This document shows positions 60,544-64,000 of a stretch of 64,000 nt of DNA, in pieces; the stretch's first letter is position 1; the number at the start of each line of letters is the position of its first letter. A program made the translations under genes and the position numbers. The notes under the pieces are model-generated. The model ran no database searches, was not told where the DNA came from, and was given only the letters and a program-made list of their open reading frames with translations. Source of the stretch: Flavobacterium cerinum (GTDB lineage: Bacteria > Bacteroidota > Bacteroidia > Flavobacteriales > Flavobacteriaceae); contig NZ_CP101751.1 of NCBI RefSeq assembly GCF_024496085.1, positions 3,596,001 through 3,660,000 on the forward strand, written 5' to 3'.

Positions 60544-61455
60544 TTACATTTTAACAAAATCGATTGCAGCCAGTTCATTATTGATAAAAGCACCCGCCTG
60601 AGTCCCTGAAGACACCGCTACTGACACCGTTCGCATACCGGAACAGTCGCCTGAAGCATAGATACCTTCTACAGTTGTTTTAAATGTAGCATCGACCTTT
60701 AGCAAACCCATTTCGGTTAATTCACAGCCCAATTCCTCCGGTATCGAACAATGTTGCGTCCAATCCGGTCTGGAATAAAGCACCTCAAGTGGCATATCGG
60801 TTGTGTCTTTAAAAACAATACGGCTTACTTTTCCCTGTTCCTGATCCAAATAATCAATTTCTTTTTCTATAATCGCAATTGAATTGCTCTTTATTAATCG
60901 TTGCTGTTCTTCGGATAAGGTCGATTTCCCATTCGTATATATTGTCAATTCTTTCGTCCAGTTATAAATTAACTGTGCATAATGAAAAGCGATATCTCCG
61001 TTAGCTATGATACCGGTTGGCAACTGTTTAACTTCATAACCATGACAATACGGACAATGTAATACTGAAATACCCCAACATTCGGCAAATGCTTTTATAT
61101 CGGGAAAATGATCTTTTAAACCTGTGGCGAATAATAGACGGCGTGCTGTAAACGTATTTCCATCCTGCGTTGTGATCTCAAAATATTCAACTTTCTTTTT
61201 CCCTTGTACGGCACGACCTTTATAAAAGTTGACGGTCGGATATTGTCTTACCTGCTCCATCGCTATAGTCGCTATTTGTAACGGCGGTACTCCATCCTGC
61301 GTCAGGAAATTATGAGAATGCGGCGTCTGACTATTACAAGGTTTCCCTTCGTCAATAACCAATACATTTCGTAAAGCTCTGCCCAGACTCATTGCTGCGG
61401 ATAAACCGGAGTAGCTTCCTCCGATGATAATTGCATCATAAATTGTTTTTGTCAT
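60544..61455 (-). CDS. Thioredoxin-reductase-like NAD(P)/FAD oxidoreductase
   Basis: The 303-residue flavoprotein has an FAD-binding start (IIIGGSYSGLSAAMSLGRAL). Its putative redox motif CPYC lies near 135 (HCPYCHGYEV). The FAD-binding end is EGIYASGDCSGMRTVSVAVSSG. The linear order is that of thioredoxin reductases, but the CPYC pair and the missing NADPH-type arginine cluster point to the broader thioredoxin-reductase-like group. Its partner is unknown. A TACTTTTG/TTG promoter pair lies upstream. Confidence 0.88.
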   Translation of the reverse strand: MTKTIYDAIIIGGSYSGLSAAMSLGRALRNVLVIDEGKPCNSQTPHSHNFLTQDGVPPLQIATIAMEQVRQYPTVNFYKGRAVQGKKKVEYFEITTQDGNTFTARRLLFATGLKDHFPDIKAFAECWGISVLHCPYCHGYEVKQLPTGIIANGDIAFHYAQLIYNWTKELTIYTNGKSTLSEEQQRLIKSNSIAIIEKEIDYLDQEQGKVSRIVFKDTTDMPLEVLYSRPDWTQHCSIPEELGCELTEMGLLKVDATFKTTVEGIYASGDCSGMRTVSVAVSSGTQAGAFINNELAAIDFVKM

Positions 61456-61505
61456 AGTTTTTCCTATTTACTTTAAAACATTCGGAATTATATTTTTTTC
61501 ATTTA

Positions 61506-61534
61506 CAAAAGTAATATTATTTCAATAAACGCAA
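61506..61534 (-). promoter_or_regulatory. Promoter of the thioredoxin-reductase-like gene
   Basis: On the minus strand TACTTTTG (plus 61506-61513) matches TAnnTTTG exactly, and TTG (plus 61532-61534) lies 18 nt upstream. Both positions and spacing fit the Bacteroidota vegetative promoter. Confidence 0.65.
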
Positions 61535-61681
61535 CTTTATTGCATTTAATTTTTAAAACATTTTGATTCTCAAAAGGATATCCCAGCAACCTAAATCATC
61601 TCCTTATTTAAAATCATTTTAGATAAGAGTCAAAATCAGACAGTCGTTTTTAAGGAATAAGAAAAGGGTCATCTTCTAAAC

Positions 61682-61690
61682 TGTTGATAA
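61682..61690 (-). promoter_or_regulatory. DnaA-box-like site (TGTTGATAA)
   Basis: The complement TTATCAACA differs from the DnaA consensus TTATNCACA at one position. It is the most distal of three identical copies upstream of nrdB. Confidence 0.35.
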
Positions 61691-61795
61691 GTATTTTTAA
61701 AACTTAAAAAAGAATAAAGGCGAAAACTGTTTATAACTTCAGATCGAATTCCGGCAAGTCGCCACAGCCATACTACTTACCGTAAAATTATCTGT

Positions 61796-61804
61796 TGTTG
61801 ATAA
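61796..61804 (-). promoter_or_regulatory. DnaA-box-like site (TGTTGATAA)
   Basis: Second of three identical copies, 62 bp upstream of the nrdB -33 element. Confidence 0.35.
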
Positions 61805-61830
61805 CTATTTTTAATCAGCCAAAGTGACGT

Positions 61831-61839
61831 TGTTGATAA
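61831..61839 (-). promoter_or_regulatory. DnaA-box-like site (TGTTGATAA)
   Basis: Third copy, 35 bp from the previous one and 26 bp upstream of the nrdB -33 element, where an activator or repressor could contact polymerase. Confidence 0.4.
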
Positions 61840-61865
61840 AACTTTTTAATTCTCCCTTAAATCCG

Positions 61866-61896
61866 TTGACCGAAAAAAGAGGTTGTCGTACCTTTG
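61866..61896 (+). promoter_or_regulatory. Promoter of nrdB-nrdA
   Basis: TTG (61866-61868) and TACCTTTG (61889-61896) are 20 nt apart and match the -33/-7 consensus of Bacteroidota. The ATG of nrdB lies 85 bp downstream. Confidence 0.75.
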
Positions 61897-61981
61897 AAAA
61901 ATATCAGACAAGCTACTTTTCCAATCGGAAAAAAGTCGGATGCTACCCCCAAAATCAGGTGCAATTTTAAATTCTATATAT

Positions 61982-62956
61982 ATGTCCATTTTCGATAAAC
62001 GAATCAACTATAAACCGTTTGAATACCCGGAGGTATTGCAGTTCACGGAAGCCATTAATAAATCGTACTGGGTACACAGTGAAGTCGATTTTACTGCGGA
62101 TACTCAGGATTTTCACTCGCATCTGACCGAAGCTGAAAAAACAGCGATAAAGCACAGTTTATTAGCCATCGCACAGATTGAAGTAGCCGTAAAAAGTTTT
62201 TGGGGTAATATATATGAACATTTTCCGAAGCCTGAATTTAACGGTCTGGGCAGTACGTTTGCCGAATGCGAATTCCGCCATTCAGAAGCTTATTCCCGTT
62301 TACTGGAAGTATTGGGTTATAATGATGAATTTGAAAAATTACTGGACATTCCGGTGATCATGCAACGTGTAGATTACCTTTCGAATGTATTAAAAGACAC
62401 CCGTTCTCAGGACAATAAAAAATATGTAGTAGCGCTTATTCTTTTTAGTATCCTGATCGAAAACGTATCACTATTCAGTCAGTTTGCGATCATTTTGGCC
62501 TTTACCCGTTTTAAAGGGTATATGAAAAATGTAAGTAACATTATCGCCTGGACTTCTGTTGATGAACAAGTACACGCTAATGCCGGTATTTATATTGTAA
62601 ATAAAATCCGCGAAGAGCACCCGGAATATTTTGATGCCGAAACAATTAACCTGATTCGCGAAAGTGTTAAAGATTCTATCGCAGTAGAATCTGATATTCT
62701 GGACTGGATTTTTGAAAAAGGAGAAATTGAAATCATTAAAAAACACGATCTGGTTAATTTTATGAAGTTCCGTATTGACGAAAGTTTAGGTCAGATCGGC
62801 ATTGAAAAAGTATTCCATGTTTCTCCTGAAGAATATCAGAAAATGGCCTGGTTTGAAGAAGAAGTATTCGCTAATAGTCTGGATGATTTTTTTGCTAAAC
62901 GTCCGGTTGACTACACGAAACATGACAAAAGTATTACTGCCAACGATTTATTTTAA
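61982..62956 (+). CDS. nrdB: Class I ribonucleotide reductase, beta subunit
   Basis: The ATG at 61982 (MSIFDKRINYKPF) is the usual family start; the longer reading from 61940 is rejected. The 324-residue protein is a di-iron ferritin-like helical bundle: AECEFRHSEAYSRLL supplies Glu and His ligands and SVDEQVHANAG the second Glu-His set. It houses the radical cofactor that nrdA needs to reduce ribonucleotides to deoxyribonucleotides. It precedes nrdA by 15 bp in the same operon. The promoter has DnaA-box-like sites upstream, consistent with cell-cycle control. Confidence 0.93.
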   Translation: MSIFDKRINYKPFEYPEVLQFTEAINKSYWVHSEVDFTADTQDFHSHLTEAEKTAIKHSLLAIAQIEVAVKSFWGNIYEHFPKPEFNGLGSTFAECEFRHSEAYSRLLEVLGYNDEFEKLLDIPVIMQRVDYLSNVLKDTRSQDNKKYVVALILFSILIENVSLFSQFAIILAFTRFKGYMKNVSNIIAWTSVDEQVHANAGIYIVNKIREEHPEYFDAETINLIRESVKDSIAVESDILDWIFEKGEIEIIKKHDLVNFMKFRIDESLGQIGIEKVFHVSPEEYQKMAWFEEEVFANSLDDFFAKRPVDYTKHDKSITANDLF

Positions 62957-62971
62957 TTTGAGTTTTTGATT

Positions 62972-64000
62972 ATGCAAGATATCCCACAAATAAATACTGA
63001 AATTGCAACCGACAATACACCATTACCGAAACTATGGTGGAAAAATTCGGAAAGCGAACAAATCTTAAACCGCGGTTACCTGCTGAAAGGAGAAACCGTA
63101 GAAGGTGCTATTGACCGTATTTGTAGTGCAGCGGCTCGCCGGTTGTTTCGTCCCGAGCTGAAAGAATCGTTTCAGGAAATGATCGAACGCGGCTGGATGA
63201 GTATTAGTTCTCCGGTATGGGCCAATATGGGAACCGAAAGAGGATTACCGATCTCTTGTTTTAATGTACATGTTCCGGATCATATAGAAGGGATTACCCA
63301 CAAATTGGGCGAAGTCATTATGCAAACGAAAATCGGAGGTGGTACTTCGGGTTATTTCGGAGAATTACGCGAACGCGGAAGTGCTGTAACCGATAACGGA
63401 AAAAGCAGTGGTTCGGTGAGCTTTATGAAATTGTTCGATACTGCTATGGACACCATTTCACAAGGTGGTGTACGCCGTGGTGCTTTTGCTGCTTACCTGG
63501 ATATTGATCACCCGGATATTGAAGAATTCCTGAAAATCAAAAACATCGGAAATCCGATCCAAAACCTTTTTACCGGTGTTTGTGTCCCGGATTACTGGAT
63601 GCAGGAAATGATTGAAGGTGACACAGATAAACGTCACGTATGGGCTAAAGTATTGGAAAGTCGTCAACAAAAAGGACTTCCTTATATTTTCTTTTCCGAC
63701 AATGTAAACAAAAATAAACCGCAGGTATACAAGGACAACAATATGCGTATCAATGCCAGTAATTTGTGCAGCGAGATCATGTTACCGTCTACAAAAGACG
63801 AATCCTTTATTTGTTGCCTGTCGTCTATGAACCTGGAATTGTATGACGAATGGAAAGACACTGAGGCCGTAAAACTGGCTATCTTTTTCCTGGATGCCGT
63901 ATTACAGGAATTTATAGAGAAAACGGAAGGTAATTATTACCTGACCGCTGCGAATAAGTTTGCCAAAAGACACCGCGCGCTTGGATTAGGCGTTTTAGGA
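62972..64000 (+). CDS. nrdA: Class I ribonucleotide reductase, alpha subunit (partial)
   Basis: The frame is open to the window edge, 343 codons. It shows SSPVWANMGTERGLP and SCFNVHV with the first active-site cysteine, GGTSGYFGELRERG, and NLCSEIMLPSTKDESFICC carrying another. These belong to the catalytic barrel of class Ia enzymes. The N-terminus lacks a long ATP-cone, as the barrel begins near residue 50, so overall-activity regulation by an ATP cone is unlikely. The C-terminus is off the window. It forms an operon with nrdB. Confidence 0.93.
   Translation, partial: MQDIPQINTEIATDNTPLPKLWWKNSESEQILNRGYLLKGETVEGAIDRICSAAARRLFRPELKESFQEMIERGWMSISSPVWANMGTERGLPISCFNVHVPDHIEGITHKLGEVIMQTKIGGGTSGYFGELRERGSAVTDNGKSSGSVSFMKLFDTAMDTISQGGVRRGAFAAYLDIDHPDIEEFLKIKNIGNPIQNLFTGVCVPDYWMQEMIEGDTDKRHVWAKVLESRQQKGLPYIFFSDNVNKNKPQVYKDNNMRINASNLCSEIMLPSTKDESFICCLSSMNLELYDEWKDTEAVKLAIFFLDAVLQEFIEKTEGNYYLTAANKFAKRHRALGLGVLG

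Larger units (their letters stand above)
61456..61981. other. Divergent regulatory region between flavoprotein and nrdB genes
   Basis: This 526-bp gap holds promoters for both directions and three TGTTGATAA sites described separately. The first 60 bp also contain GCAACTTTATTGC, a short inverted repeat beside the flavoprotein promoter. I saw no coding frame or other repeat in it. Confidence 0.6.

Noticed and set aside
61866..61981. NrdR boxes in the nrd promoter
   Set aside because: I looked for a pair of ACAnnATATnTTGT-type palindromes with about 15-bp spacing near the -7 element and found none.

Overview
The window looks like the chromosome of a member of the Flavobacteriaceae (Bacteroidota), probably Flavobacterium or a close relative. 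Supporting signs are T9SS type A sorting domains on two secreted proteins, DUF6443-type RHS proteins, a small lysine-rich histone H1-like protein, LytS/LytTR two-component pairs, TAnnTTTG-type promoter elements, and AT-rich DNA with weak Shine-Dalgarno sequences. I saw no rRNA, tRNA or CRISPR array. Family names come from reading the proteins, not from database searches.

Region 1 (1-8944, minus strand) is a run of five genes entering from the left edge. In transcription order they are a secreted phage-tail-collar protein, a 229-residue protein of unknown function, a 1088-residue DUF6603-like protein, a 732-residue unknown protein, and an unfinished protein of more than 632 residues with a coiled coil. 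This is the best candidate in the window for an undescribed multiprotein system.

Region 2 (9.3-31 kb) is mostly housekeeping and stress genes. It holds a RidA-like protein, an FG-GAP/ASPIC secreted protein, two LytS/LytTR two-component systems, two secreted serine hydrolases (one after a PadR-HAAS pair), MgtC, AraC and HxlR regulators, a nitroreductase, and a polysaccharide deacetylase. Between the second histidine kinase and a divergent outer-membrane gene lies a ladder of half-sites repeating every 21 bp, the spacing expected for LytTR regulators.

Region 3 (31-47 kb) is an AT-rich accessory island. Small orphan genes, many encoding 100-200 residue lipoproteins, are separated by a dispersed family of intergenic repeats with inverted ends that resemble a MITE. 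Broken pieces lie among them: toxin-tail remnants, a frameshifted lipoprotein, a frameshifted DUF5675 gene, a tyrosine recombinase with an in-frame stop, a truncated secreted protein, and a partial gene duplication whose junction falls in the repeat. Region 4 (46-55.6 kb) explains the island. It is a polymorphic-toxin operon on the same strand: a T9SS-sorted beta-propeller-like protein, a SpvB/TcB-like RHS protein, and a DUF6443 RHS protein ending in a lipase-like toxin followed 2 bp later by a small membrane protein that is probably its immunity protein. Downstream sits an orphan toxin module with its own immunity-like lipoprotein. The island is best read as an archive of displaced toxin tails and immunity genes in which the repeats act as seams.

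Region 5 (55.7-64 kb) returns to core-type genes: an ABC-F ATPase with a leader, a zinc alcohol dehydrogenase, a GNAT acetyltransferase, a nucleosidase, the histone H1-like gene, a thioredoxin-reductase-like flavoprotein, and nrdB-nrdA of class I ribonucleotide reductase, with nrdA running off the right edge. The nrd promoter is well formed and has three TGTTGATAA sites resembling DnaA boxes upstream.
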